A stretch of 64,000 nucleotides of DNA, taken from the NCBI GenBank assembly GCA_011799875.1, contig CM022302.1, forward strand, positions 53,975,410-54,039,409, read 5' to 3'. The translations under genes were made by a program, and so were the position numbers. The stretch's first letter is position 1; the number at the start of each line of letters is the position of its first letter. This document shows positions 44,005 to 56,158 of this stretch, one piece after another. The notes below the pieces were generated by a model. It ran no database searches and had not been told where the DNA came from. It saw only the letters and a program-made list of their open reading frames with translations. This stretch comes from Thinopyrum elongatum. Taxonomy: Eukaryota; Streptophyta; Magnoliopsida; Poales; Poaceae.

Positions 44005-45439
44005 CCTTGAACTACTTCGTGGAGGGAGAGAAATAAAGCCAGATCATTGCAAGGCATGTGTTGAGAGAAACTTAAGTGAAATGAAGAGCTCTCTCCACCT
44101 CTATTTATAGGGAAAGTAAGGGGTAGAGGCTATGGGGGAAAATACCAAAGTGCCCTCAGACATAAGGGGGAAAAGTGGAGCTCCATGGAGGAGCTCCACC
44201 TCCAACCGGCCAAGTGGGGGGGGGGGGGGGGGGGGCACCACCCCATGTCATACTCCTTTGACTTTTAGGTAAAGCCCTAAAAGATGGCTTTCCCAAAAGC
44301 CACCAAAAAGGAGTTGTACCCTAATAGTGTTGCCACCATTCATCCCACTATTCATGAGATCTTTTCATGAAATATTTTTCCCGCGACCGTTTTATTCGAA
44401 AGAAATTCCTGAAGGTCCAGAACATTTCCGGCACCCCCTAAAATAATTCTGTACGCATTTCGAAACATTTCCGGTAGGATGATTTTTGTCTCCGAAACAT
44501 TTCCGGTAACTCTGAAATATTTCCGGTTTTCTCTCTGAAGCTTTTTTGTCGTCGCCGAAACTTTTTCGGTAACTTTCTCTTGGACTCGCTGTCTAGTACT
44601 CAGCAGATAGATGACCCTTAAGTGTGTGACCCTGTAGGTTCGGTAAAGTATAGGAAACACTTTTCGATCAATAATCAATAACGGAACCGTGGACATTCAT
44701 ATTGACCCCTATATTCACAAGAATAAATATTCGAACGAACCTGTAGTTAACGACTGTTGTTCCCCGAGGTGAGATTTAATGGCATACCCGTGAATCAACA
44801 ACTTGTTCACTATGTCAGTTACCTCGTTACCGGTTTTATTCTCTTATCTCGTTCCCGTGTTCCGGCATCTCTGTGATCAAATCACACTGTGTCTGGCCAG
44901 ACGATGATGGATACCGTAACACCGAGAGGTTCCTAAGAATATCTCTACATCGTCGGAGGAGCAAATCCCAATCTTGAGCTATCTAATTTCTTGTCATACT
45001 TTTCCATGAACCCGTAAGCCGCTGTAATGTACACCCTGTTACAGATGACGTTTAACAAACTCCAAAGTTCATGAAGCAAGTACGAAGGAACTCGATACTC
45101 TCATGGTCTAAGGAATTATGCAAACGCTTAACTTCTCTGTGTTATAATCCATTAATTTGTGACGAATGTATCTCATAGCATAACATCAAATATGTCAGTT
45201 CAACACAAGTGTTCTTCTAACATTGTGCCCTCAAAATTGCCGGCGTAGTCATGCCCATGATCAGGAAAGCAGAACCATCATGCAACACTTGAGCACGTGC
45301 ACATGGGTTTCCCTCCGAGCCTCGTGGTTATTGCAGACTCAAGAATCATTGCAGTTATAGCATGGAACATAAACAATAATTACAAGCTTGGAGTTAAACA
45401 ATAACTGTTATTATTGCTCAGGGGCATATCTCCTACACA
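44005..45439 (-). mobile_element. LTR inserted in the receptor-kinase locus, minus strand
   Basis: On the minus strand it begins at 45439 with TGTGTAGGAGATATGCCCCT, similar to starts of Angela/BARE-like Copia LTRs. A TATA motif (CCCTATAAATAGAGG) is near 44110. The other edge, close to 44005, is not sharply defined. No internal region or second LTR is seen, and I could not match a target duplication (GATTG follows 45439). Part of the kinase gene is also missing, so insertion was accompanied or followed by deletion. Confidence 0.6.
44216..44237. repeat. Poly(G) run inside the LTR
   Basis: G22; length unreliable. Confidence 0.9.
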
Positions 45440-46030
45440 GATTGGCTAGTGACGTCGGGATGGGCCCTGTGAAGCGGTTATTTCCCAGTTCCAAGGACGT
45501 GAGCTTATTCCTGAGCTCAGCCGGTATGCGTTTGTAGAGCTTGTTGTGTGCCAGGCTCATTGAGGTCATGTTGATGGTTCATAGGAAATGTGCCGGAGAA
45601 GGAGTTGTTGTCCAAGTAGAGCACTTGCAGGCGGCGGAGGTGGCGGAGGCTTACCCGAATGTCCCATTGGAGCTAGTTGTAGCTCAGGTCGAGCATCCTT
45701 AGGAACGTGAGCTTCCCGATGGCTGGGGAGAGTGGTCCGGTGAGCCCGGTGACGTTCACGTTCAATATCAGCGCCACCATCCATGCTGGCCTCTGGTGGC
45801 TACATGTCACGTCTTCCCAGGTGTAGAAGCCGGTGCTGCTGTTCCACGAGACCAGCGAGCTGCCATCGCTGATCTGCGCTTTCAAAGCAAGCAGCGCGGC
45901 CTTCTCACCAGCATCGCTGTGGCGATCACCAGGACGGCGACAAGTGAACATACCAAGCTCATCGCTGTGACCCCCATTGCCATGCCACTCTTGGTTTGGC
46001 TGCCTAGTAGCATATATATTTATTTGGTCA
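45440..46030 (-). pseudogene. LRR receptor-like kinase, N-terminal remnant
   Basis: Minus strand. The LRR N-terminal cap (EKAALLALKAQISDG, SLVSWNSSTGFYTWEDVTC) is followed by leucine-rich repeat sequence (LTGPLSPAIGKLTFLRMLDL). TAG at 45673-45675 stops the frame. Further LRR sequence continues (LRRLQVLYLDNNSFSGTFP), then changes frame near 45580 and runs to the LTR at 45439. The likely start and signal-peptide region upstream (about 45900-46030) is poorly preserved. With 43175-44000 this makes one gene, split by an LTR and lacking most LRRs and the membrane segment. The Cys of the cap motif before TWEDVTC is replaced by Tyr. Confidence 0.8.
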
Positions 46031-46714
46031 TGTGTGCTTCCCTTGTGACTTCCAAGTAATGATTTATACTTTTGACCTCTTTGGCAACTTTTAACCACCA
46101 TCCATTATTTCATCACCTAAACTGAATTTACAGCGACCGCCACAATGGGTACATGATATATGGAAGATTTGGAGTCAATGCTTCCTGTTGGCTATGCTGT
46201 AAGTCTGTAACCAACTGGAGAGAACAATGGAGCATTCATTTGGTGGGATCTTTTATTTTGGGGAGACGCTGTCTTTTTTCGAGACCATGGTGGTCATGCC
46301 GACACACAAGGTCAGGTTCAGACTCCAGAGGGATTGTATCTCAGTTTGGCTGCTGGCTGCTCTGCTCCAAATAGTGCACCGAAAGAACCAACTGTAGGCA
46401 GCAGCATCGTCAGTTTTGCTGCACGTACCAAGACCAAAGTCTTGCCTTTTCACATGCATCACTGCACTTCAATAGTTCTGTGAGTATGGCCCTTCTGTAC
46501 CTTTCCTAACTATTATATTCTAGTATGTCCGATAATCTATGCTATAAGTTATGAAACACACTTTTGTTTCGATACCGTGCAATGGAAATTTTATGACATG
46601 TCAGAGTGGTGCATCAGGGTGACAATTGCTCCAGCTCCTCCCCGGGATCCGGTGGCAGCATGGCCAGTGAAGGCCAGCGGAGGAAAGGTCTGACGGCGAG
46701 ATTGCCAGTGGAGA
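46031..46714. other. No gene seen
   Basis: Unassigned sequence between the kinase remnant and the Gypsy element. Short ORFs only. Confidence 0.35.
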
Positions 46715-49700
46715 TGTGATGCCCCCGACTTAATCGTGCACTAATCATACCCGCAAATGTACACGATCAAGCCTAAGGACTCACGGAAGATATCACAACA
46801 CAACTCTAAACACAAATAAAAGTCATACAAGCTTTATATTACAAGCCAGGGGCCTCGAGGGCTCGAATACATAAGCTCGCGTACAAGCGTTAGCGGAAAC
46901 AACAATAATATCTGAGTACAGATATAAAGGGGAAACAAGTTTGCCTTAAGAAGGCTGAGCAAAACAACGATAACTAGATCGAACGGCGCAGGCCTCCTGC
47001 CTCGGAGCCTCCGAAACTACTTCCGGTCGTCGGTCTCCATGTAGTAGTAGGCTCCACCGGTAGGGTAGTAGTAGTCGTCGGCGGGAGCAGCTGGCTCCTG
47101 GGCTCCGTCATTTGATCGCAGCAATCAGGTAAGGGAAAAAAAAGGAGCAAAGCAACCGTGAGTACTCATCCAAAGTAATCGCAAGACATACATCAGAACT
47201 ATTCTATTTATGCAACGGTTTCAAAAGGGAGGCTGTATCTGTGGACTAGACTGTAGAAATGTCAGAATAGAGGGGAAGGCCTAGCCTATCGAAGACTAGC
47301 AACTTGCAGCATCTTGCAGCATTAGAAGAGTATAGATTAGCATAATATAGTAAGGTAGCAACAAGTATAAGTAACCAAGCCCAGAGATCCTTTCCCGACT
47401 CCCTGCGCGAAAGCGATCCTGGAGCCAATATTTTATCAAGTTCACCAGTATCCAGTTCTAGTTGTAGTAGATCGGGATACTCTCTGAGCGTCCGTTACCG
47501 TGGACACGGCTATTTGAATAGACATACTTCCCTGCATGGGTGCACCAACTTGCCCAACACGCTCGATTAACTCTGGCCGGACACACTTTTATCGGGTCAT
47601 GTCCGGCCTCGGCTGATTGACACGCCGTAGTCCTACCTTAGCTCAACAGAGAGGCCAGCACGCTGGTCTAACTCCTAAATGCGAAGGGGTCATCGGCCAA
47701 TCTGCGAACGGGTCATGGGCCAATCATCCTTTGCAATCCTGTGCGTTGCGAACGCGGCCGGTGAGCAGACCTAGCCCTCTTAATACAAGCGCAGGCTTTT
47801 CCAGTCCAACCCGGCCCGCGCCACTCAATTGCTGACATCTGAGAGCTTTCGGAAGAATCGTATGACGCCGAGTACCCATACTTATTCCCGCGTGGTGGTT
47901 AGTGCGAAAAGGCCAAAGGCCTACTCAGATCACATATCCTAACCCGTTACCGCTCTGGGAGCTCGCGGTGACAATCAGTGATCCATGATCTGTGGTCCCG
48001 TCACCTCATCTCGTGGACTTACGGCAAGGGCCAGGAATGCCTGGCCGTGCCACGTAATTATCTCGCGGGTACCCTCACGGTCAACCCGACTCCACATTTC
48101 TCGCGGGTACTCCTCAGGGTCGACCCGCCTCCAATAAGGTACTGTAGTAAAAGTGAAGGTATCCGTGTGTTCATCACATCAAGGGGAATCCGAGGAATCA
48201 TCCTCGATGGATTCCTACTCGATGTAATCCATCAAGGAGAACCAGGAGGAATCACCCTCGATGGTCCACACTTGAGGGGTTGCACGACGGAGTCATCATC
48301 GGGAAGGGCAGAGCGAAGAATCACCCTCTGCAATCACCACCGATGTGTTATACTACAGAGATATCATCAGGAGTGCAGTACGAGGTATCACCCTCGGCAC
48401 TCGATAGTAGCCCCACAGAGTCGTACAACTAAGGGGGGTGTGTGGTGATGTGTCGGTCTGAGCAAGTCGATCTCAAAGATCGGGGTGCCAGTAATAAAGC
48501 GGGGCAACAGGGACAGGGGTGAGGGGGTCACTGATGGATCACTAACCAACCTATTCTACGCAGTTTAGGATGACAGATAAAGTAACAATGGCATGTTACA
48601 AAAACAGGCTATGCATCAGAATAGGAGCAATCAATAACAGTAGCAAATTCTAATGCAAGCATGGGAGAGAAAGAATAGGCGATATTGGAATGATCAAGGG
48701 GGTTTGCTTGCCTGGAAGCTCTGCTGAAAAGGTCTGGTTGTCAGGGGAGTAGTCGTATTCGGCAGCAGCGTCAGTCTCGGGGTCTACCGGAGAGAAGAGG
48801 GGGGAATAAACAATAAATAAAAGCAAACAATGTGACACAGATGCATGGCATGGCAATATGTTGTGCTGAGGATGACCTAATGCAGCACCACAGGTTACAG
48901 GCGGAGCGGAAAAATATTTCGGGATATTTTCCCGGCCTTTAGGCAGTTATCGGTATACTGAAACGGAGGGGAAGGTTCCATGTTTGCGGTGTTGTGGGCA
49001 TGTGACTGCTACATGTCAGCAGTCAACTTTTACCTTTGACTGGTTAGTCTGACAGGTGGGGCCTCTCTGTCATAGACTAGTTAGTTTAAACAGAAGATTA
49101 AATTAACTAATTAATCGAATTAGCTAGTGGGTCACACTGTCAGTGACTGATTAATTAACTAATTTAATTAACAAAATAATTAGCAGTTTTATTTATTTTT
49201 TAAAATGTTTAAATAGTGCGGGGCCCGCATGTCAGTGGGTGGGCTGCCCAGTCAGCACAGTTGACTAGGTCAACCCAGTCAACTGGGCCCGCTGGGACCA
49301 CAGTCAGCGTCACAGAGGGCGGCCACGTGAGCGCCATGTCGGTGCCGTCACCGGAGCAACTCCGGCGACCAAAACGCGCTGCGGCGCGTACGGGTGGTGG
49401 CTGGAATTTGCGCATAGGAGGTCTCCAGGGCCGTGGTTGGGTGCGTTCGACGCGGCTCGATGTCGCGCGCATGTTGGAGGCGACGGATGGCCCCGGGGAC
49501 GACCGGAACGGCGCCGGCAACGAGCAGAAGCGGCGCCGGAGTACGGGCTCGAGCGGGCGCGCGGCTACAGCTCGTTTTCGAGCGCACTAAGCGGCTGGGC
49601 GGCACCTACGGCTCACCAGGAGCTCGCTACGGCGGGCGGGCGACGCCACAGAGGCTCGGGAGCGCGGCGTTTGCCGCAATGGCGGCGGGCAGTAGTAGCA

Positions 49701-50706
49701 GCTAGGGGAGCAGCAGGAGAGAAAGGAGGGAAGCGGAACTCACTTCGGAGCTGTTGGGGAAGACAGCGGGCTCGGGGAGGTCCTGTGGTGACAGATCGGC
49801 GGCGGCGATCCCGGGTGCCCGAGGAAGGAGACGACGGCATGGACGATGCTGTTGTGGCTCCCGGCTCCGGTTGATCGGTGAAGATGATGTAGCCGAGGCC
49901 GGCGAAGCGATTTGACACGGCGGCGAGGCGCACGGGCGGTGGTGGCTGCGAGCTCATGGTGGCGAAGCCATGGTGGCTTTCGGGAGAGGGAGGAGAGCAC
50001 GGGAGAGAGAGAGAGAGAGAGAGAGAGGGAGTGGGTTAGGGTTTGTCCTCGAGGGCGAGGGGGGTCCCATATCCCCTCCAGAGGCTCTGTAGCGAGCCGT
50101 TGTCGAGCAGAGGAGAGGGGGGGGCGGCTGCGGGAGTGCGCGCGCGCGACAGAGAGGAGAGAGAGTGGGAGGATAGGGGAGACCGGTGTTGGGCTGGGCC
50201 GGGCACTGTAGCCCACAGACTTGAGTGCACAGTGGCTTCGACCTTTTTCTCTTTTTCCTTTTTTTGCCTTTAATTTCCACAGCTGTTTTCCATTTTATTT
50301 CAACTATCAAATGACTTATGAAAAATATGCAGTTGGGCTAAAAAATTGGTATGCAATATTCCTCACTGCCCCAAAAAGTTTGGGTGCAATATAATTCCGT
50401 TTGAATTTTCCATAAAGGGAATGGCATTTAAAATGCTGACTTGGCACTGTTTTCATGATGTTAGAGTAATCTAGGAGATTTAGGTGATGTTGTTTTCCTG
50501 AACATAAATAGTTATGGAATATTTGCTACAACATGAACTATTTAGTTTCCAAATTTGAACAACTTTTATTTTCACCTCATATTTGAATTTCAATTGAATG
50601 GGAATTTGAAATGAGATATGATTCAAATGTGATCGAGCATTGTAATTGATGATGACTTGGCATGATTAACAGATGATCACTGTGCTCATTACATAGGGGT
50701 GTTACA
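46715..50706 (-). repeat. 3' LTR of the Gypsy element (left)
   Basis: From TGTGATGCCCCCGACTTAAT at 46715 to GGGGTGTTACA ending 50706 in plus-strand view; 3992 bp. Overlapping ORFs at 49.2-50.3 kb come from GC-rich U3 sequence and are not supported as genes. A GA dinucleotide run is at about 50003-50028. Confidence 0.9.
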
Positions 50707-50720
50707 ATTCTCCTCTAAAA
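50707..50720 (-). other. Polypurine tract of the Gypsy element
   Basis: Minus strand reads TTTAGAGGAGAAT directly before the LTR start TGTAACACCCC. Confidence 0.7.
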
Positions 50721-50740
50721 GAAATTCTCGTCCCGAGAAT

Positions 50741-52241
50741 TCAGGAGGTAGAAGGAAGAAGATCGGGGTATTCTTCGTGAAGACGATCCTCACGTTCCCA
50801 AGTGGCTTCATCTTCAGTATGATTCGACCACTGCACTTTGAGGAACTTGATTGTCTTCTGACGAGTCCGATGTTCAGCTTAGTCAAGAATGCGGATCGGA
50901 TACTCCTTATCAGAGAGATCATCTTGCAGTTCGAGCATCTCATGATCCACTACATGGTGCGGAGATTCCTTGAAGCAACGGCGAAGTTGTGACACATGGA
51001 AGACGTTGTGGATGTGAGAGAAGTGAGGAGGCAACTCCAATTTATAAGCCACCTCTCCACGTCTGGCGAGAATGCGGAAAGGACCGATGTAGCGAGGAGC
51101 TAACTTGCCCTTGATCCCAAACCGATGAGTGCCCTTCATAGGAGTGACACGCAGATAAGCTTGCTCACCTGGTTGATAGTTCGATCCCCAGTGTTTACGA
51201 TCATAATTGCTCTTCTGGCGGGACTGGGTCGCCTTGAGATTTTATCGGACAATACGGACTTGCTCTTCAGCTTGTTGGATAATATCCGGACCAATGAGCG
51301 GTCGTTCCCCAGTTTCTGACCAATTCAGAGGGGTTCGACACTTACGTCCATATAATACCTCGAAGGGGGCCATCTTCAAGCTAGCTTGATAGCTGTTGTT
51401 GTATTAGAATTCGGCATACGGGAGAGATTCCTCCCACTTTTTTCCAAACGAGATGACACAAGCACGCAGCATATCTTCAAGCACTTGATTCACTTGTTCA
51501 ACTTGGCCTTGGGACTGGGGGTGATAAGCAGAGCTCCAGGTTATATGAGTTGCCATAGCTTGTTGGAAACTATCCCAGAACTTTGAGGTGAAAAGGCTGC
51601 CACGGTCGGAACTGATCTCCTTCGGAATACCGTTGAGCGATACAATTCTGGAGATATACAAATCTGCTAACTGACTAGTAGTGATCGTCTCCTTGACTGG
51701 CAGAAAGTGTGCAACTTTGGATAATTGATAAATGACAACAAGAATTGCATCATGACCTTTTTGTGACTTGGGAAGGCCAGTGATAAGATCCATCTGAACC
51801 TTGTCCTACTTCCATTCAGGAATAGGGAGCGGTTGCAGAATTCCAGCAGGCTTCTGATGTTCTACCTTGACACGATGGCAAACATCACAATCGGCAACAT
51901 AGCGAGCAATGTCCTGCTTCATCTTGGACCACTAGTACCTTTGACGGAGATCACGATATATCTTGGTGCTACCTGGATGAATAGACAGTGGGGTATCATG
52001 TGCCTCCTTCATAACCTTGTTGGTCATAAGATCGAACCGAGGTACCACAATTCTATTTCTGAAGTACAAAGTTCCATCTTCGGCAAGCGAGAAATCTCTG
52101 GGCTTTTCAAGGTGAAGATCTCTTTTCATCAGATCAGCTTCAGCATCTTTTGCTTGCACAGACCTAACAGCTTTCTCAAGATCTGGCTGTAAGACAAGGG
52201 TATTAAGGGAACCCTGAGGAACAATATGAAGGTTCAACTTG
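50741..52241 (-). pseudogene. pol: Gypsy integrase and chromodomain, broken
   Basis: Minus strand, 52241 to the final TGA at 50741. Seen in order: RNase H-to-integrase linker (ISYTPGK lies just upstream; LHIVPQGSLNTL starts here), HHCC region with CDVCHRVK, integrase core (MDLITGLPKS; SSDRGSLFTSKFWDS; YHPQSQGQVEQVNQ), GPY/F-type module (RYIGPFRIL, VFHVSQLR) and a chromodomain-like end (TIKFLKVQWSNHTEDEATW). At least five in-frame stops interrupt it, including TAG at about 51935 and 51809, TAA near 51402 and 51242, and TAA near 50880 just before the chromodomain. The chromodomain would direct insertion to marked chromatin in a working element. Confidence 0.85.
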
Positions 52242-52293
52242 CGATGTTCTTCATGAAGAAGGGGTTGCGAAGTTCTTCATTAAGAAGGGGTTG
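52242..52293. repeat. 26-bp tandem duplication that breaks pol
   Basis: Two adjacent 26-base copies (52242-52267, 52268-52293) differ at two sites. Twenty-six is not a multiple of three, so the duplication shifts the pol frame here; the downstream frame resumes in the other register at 52237. Confidence 0.9.
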
Positions 52294-53370
52294 ATCTCGC
52301 TGAACCATGATGTTGTTGCAATAAGACTTGCGACTCAATGCATCGGCCATTACATTAGCCTTACCAGGGGTATATGAAATACCGCAGTCATAGTCTGTAA
52401 TTGTTTCCAACCATTGCTGCTGACGTAGATTGAGATCCGGCTGAGTAAACAAATACTTCAGACTTTGGTGATCAGTGTAGATCTCACATCGATTACCGAG
52501 AAGGTAATGTCGCCACAACTTCAATGCATATATCACTGTAGCAAGTTCAAGATCATGCACTGCGTAGTTCTCTTCATGAGGACGCAACTGTCGTGAGGCA
52601 TAAGCAATCACTCTGCGCTCTTGCATATGGACACAGTCTAATCCTTGACGAGAGGCGTCGCAATAAATCACAAAGTCCTTGCGAAAATCCGGAGGAGCAA
52701 GCACTGGAGCAGAGGTCAACTTGTCCTTAAGCGTTTGGAAAATTTCTTGACATTTTTCTGTCCACTCAAACTTAACGCCTTTGTGAAGCAGATTAGTCAG
52801 AAGCTTGGCAATCTTTGAGAAGTTCTCGACAAATCGATGGCAGTAGCTTGCGAGTATGAGAAAACTCCTGACTTGTTTAAGATTCTTCGGGGGAGTCCAG
52901 TGAAGAATAGCCTGAACTCATTCTGGGTTAACAGCAATGCCATCCTTGGAAATCACATGACCAAGGTAGGTTACTTCGGATAACCAGAATTCACACTTGG
53001 AATACTTGGCATATAGCTGATGTTCTCGAAGCTTTTCCAGCACAAGACGAAGGTGTTCAGCATGTTCTTCCTCATTCATGGAAAATATCAAGATATCATC
53101 TAGATAAACCACGACAAACTTGTCGAGGTAATCCATGAAGATATAATTCATCAAGCGAGAGAACGTTGCTGGAGCATTAGTTAAACCAAAGGACATGACG
53201 GTGTACTCGTATGAACCATAACGAGTAACGAAAGCGGTCTTTGGAATATCCTCTTCGCGGACTCGGGTCTGATGGTAACCCAACCTCAAGTCGAGTTTAG
53301 AGAATACTGAAGATCCAGCAAGTTGATTATACAGATCGTTGATCCGAGGAAGTGGATATTTGTTCTGAAT
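52242..53370 (-). pseudogene. pol: Gypsy reverse transcriptase and RNase H, broken
   Basis: Minus strand. RT motifs: [36 protein letters not shown], and the active site [13 protein letters not shown] (~53100-53130). RNase H follows with [12 protein letters not shown] (~52650-52690) and [10 protein letters not shown] (~52450-52480). Frame changes near 53370 against gag-protease, a TGA lies near 52917 between RT thumb and RNase H, and the 26-bp duplication ends the frame. It would have copied element RNA to DNA. Confidence 0.88.
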
Positions 53371-55192
53371 AGTTGATTGGTCGGTAATCTTGGACTAACC
53401 GGTTTGTACCATCTTTCTTCTTGACGAAGAGAGAAGGTGCTCCCCAGGCAGAGGAACTTGGGTGAATGAAACCCTTGCGAAGTGATTTGTCGATTTCCTC
53501 CTTAAGCTCAAGGAGTTCATGTGGCGGCATCTTGTAGGGACGCTTCGCAATAGGAGTGGTGCCAGGTTTCAAGTCGATAACAAATTCGACAGCTCTAACA
53601 AGGGGTACTCCTGGAAGTTCTTCTGGGAAAACATCTTGGAAGTCGCGAATGACTGGGACGTTTTTGATCCCCTCAAGAGGAGAAGCGTTCAACGCATTCA
53701 GGGAATATATCTGGGCTTCGGCATTTTGAATGAAATGAGCATGGTAGTTCACTAACTTGTTCGAGGGGTGCAGGAGTTGGACGACTTTAGTGGCACAATG
53801 GATAGAGGCAGTATGAGTTTTCAACCAATCCATTCCCAGAATGAGGTCAATGTTGGATGACTTCAAAAGAATGGGAGAGACATGGAACTCCAACCCTTCA
53901 ATTTCAACGGTAACGTTGTGGCTAACCATGGTGGTTTGACATTGGCCCGCGGGGGTGTTTACTAATAGTGGGATGTTCATCTCCTCATATTTAATGCCAT
54001 GCATGTATGCAAAAGTTTCTGATATGAACGAATGCGATGCTCCTGAATCAAATAAAACAGAAGCTGGTATTGAGTTAACAAGAAGAGTACCCAGCACAGT
54101 AGTAGGTTGATCATGAGCTTCATTCAGATCAACATGATAAGCTTGACCATGACCATAAGAAGGCCTGACATTGTTGTTGCGGAACTGGTTGTTGCCACGG
54201 CCATTTCCACGGCCAGCAGGGGGAAGTGCAAGCTGATTCTGGTTCTGAGAGCAGTCCCTGGAACGGTGACCTGGATGACCACACTTGAAGTAGAGTCCGT
54301 CTTCGGGACGGAGAGCAGGAGCTCGAAGCATTGGAGCTGGAGGTCTTGGCTGCCTCAGAGGTGGAGGAGGCATACAAGGTGCAGCATACGATGGCCTTGG
54401 AGCAGGAACAGTTGAGCGGTACATGCTGTGCGGAATCTAGATACGGCGCTTCTGGGAAGACGAGCCCGAAGATGAGCCTGCTTCACGGGTGCGCTTGAGA
54501 GCGTCCTTGTGATCCTTCAGACCAGTCTCAACCTGAATGGCTTTGTTCACCAAGGTGGCGAAATCAGCGAAGTCTTGGACAAGCAGTGCTAGATTGATAT
54601 CCGGGTTGAGCCCTTCACGGAACTTTTCCTATCTGCGAGCATTAGTGGCAATATCTTCCTCAGCATAGCGAGATAATTCAAGGAACTCCTGCTGATAAGC
54701 TTCCACAGTCTTGCTACCCTGGGTAAGGTTGCGAAACTCATGCTTCTTCCGGTCCATAACTCCTTGTCAAATGTAACGGGCAAGGAAGGCAGCTCGGAAC
54801 TCGACCCACGTGATGATGGTTGCAGCAGCTAGGGTATGCCTCTGGCTGTCCCATCATTGGGCTGCAGGGCCCTTCAGAAAGTAGGATGCGAAAGTGACAT
54901 AGTTGGCAGGGGCCACATTAGCAGACTCCATCTCATATGTGATGTCACGGAGCCAGTCATCAGCATCAAGTGGCCGCACTGAGTTGCGGAAGACAGTTGG
55001 AATGAGGCACACAAACTCTTGCAGGGTTATTGAGGCAGGTTGCTGGTTGGCATTCGGACGAGGGAACAGATCCATGAGGCCTTGCATGAACTGACGGTTC
55101 AGCTCAAACTGTTGCATTATTCCAGCCATATAGTCGGGCGGCGGTGGATTGTTGGCACCACGGCCACAACCACGACCAGCTGGTCTAACCAT
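53371..55192 (-). pseudogene. gag: Gypsy gag and aspartic protease, broken
   Basis: Minus strand from ATG 55192 (MVRPAGRGCGRG). Retrotransposon gag domain (~54700-55060, DADDWLRDITYEME, FLELSRYAEEDI), a zinc knuckle (~54251-54296, FKCGHPGHRSRDC) whose first Cys is replaced (Tyr-Phe-Lys-Cys), aspartic protease (~53970-54080, VLFDSGASHSFIS), and the start of RT (GFIHPSSSAWGAPSLFVKKK). Four in-frame stops lie between about 54430 and 54860. They fall at sites where relatives usually have Trp, Gln or Pro/Arg, mostly explicable by single C-to-T or G-to-A changes. Frame is lost near 53370. Confidence 0.85.
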
Positions 55193-55441
55193 CCTGCTAA
55201 AGATTAACAGGGGTAGTTTAGCAGCGAGTATTGCAGTTATATGGAATCATTCATGAAGTAACACGCACAATCAAAGGAAGTGCAATCGATACAACATCAT
55301 AGTCAAACATGACATACAGATCCGTACATAGATTTGGTTACAAACCAGCATTACAACAGTGTAAGGGAAAGCTAGACAAACTAGGCGGCACACATGCACG
55401 TGGTGGAGGGATACAACAACAGGATATAGCGATAAGGTACA

Positions 55442-56158
55442 TCAACGTCGGAGAAAACCACTGAAGCCAGGCAACTGCAGGTGACGACGTAGGGTACCCT
55501 CGATATAAGGATCCTGCGCTCCGTGAACACTCTGGTGCAGAACCTGGTCCCGAACTGGAAGAAGAGGACCACGTGGAGGAGTAAGACCTCCAACAGCAGG
55601 CCACTCAAGACTGGGTGGCATCTCCGTCCTGCGCGGGTAAAGAATGTACTCTGGGTGCATCCGTGCACTGACTGCTGGCAGCAACTGTGTCAGAGTGTCG
55701 TAAAGACGAGCACGAGTGGCGTGCAACTCGACAGCAAGAGCTCGGGCAGTGCGATCCAGAGCCTGAGTGTACTGAACCAAAATCTGCGGGTCATAACGAC
55801 GCGACACGTAGGGAGTACGGACAGCAGTGTAGTATACAGTCTCGTCCCCAGCGGGGGCATACGGGATATACCTAAAACCAGTCTCCTCCAAGCGACTGTG
55901 CTCTCTACGGAGATGGGCAATAGCAGTAAAGGTAGCATCATGGACGGCCATGTCGACAGTCACTCCAACACCGTGGAAGGTGTGCAGCTCAGTGATGGAG
56001 TTGTTCTGCCGATCAAAGATATAGACCACAGCGTGGTACTGCTCCTGGTTGAACTCGCGGTAATCCTCCTAGACAGTGTACTTGGTGTACCAGTGATATC
56101 CTAGCCTGGTCAAGAGATCGACCAAGATAGCAGGTAACCTAGTCGCATCGACAGCCAT
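55442..56158 (-). pseudogene. Extra ORF between primer-binding site and gag
   Basis: Minus strand, ATG 56158 (MAVDATRLPAILVDL) to stop near 55442, interrupted once by TAG at 56069-56071; both halves share a frame. About 239 codons. It reads like real protein (GYHWYTKYTV, VVYIFDRQNNSITELHTFHG, RALAVELHATRARLYDTL) with a helical middle, but I do not recognise a domain. It sits where the gag leader should be, 350 bases from the primer-binding site, so it would be the first ORF on the genomic RNA. Gypsy elements with an ORF before gag are uncommon. Confidence 0.65.

Noticed and set aside
43832..44110. Plus-strand 92-codon ORF
   Set aside because: Antisense to the kinase remnant, whose minus-strand motifs are clear.
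49209..50310. Cluster of Arg/Ser/Pro-rich ORFs
   Set aside because: They lie in the Gypsy LTR, overlap on both strands and are disrupted in the other LTR.
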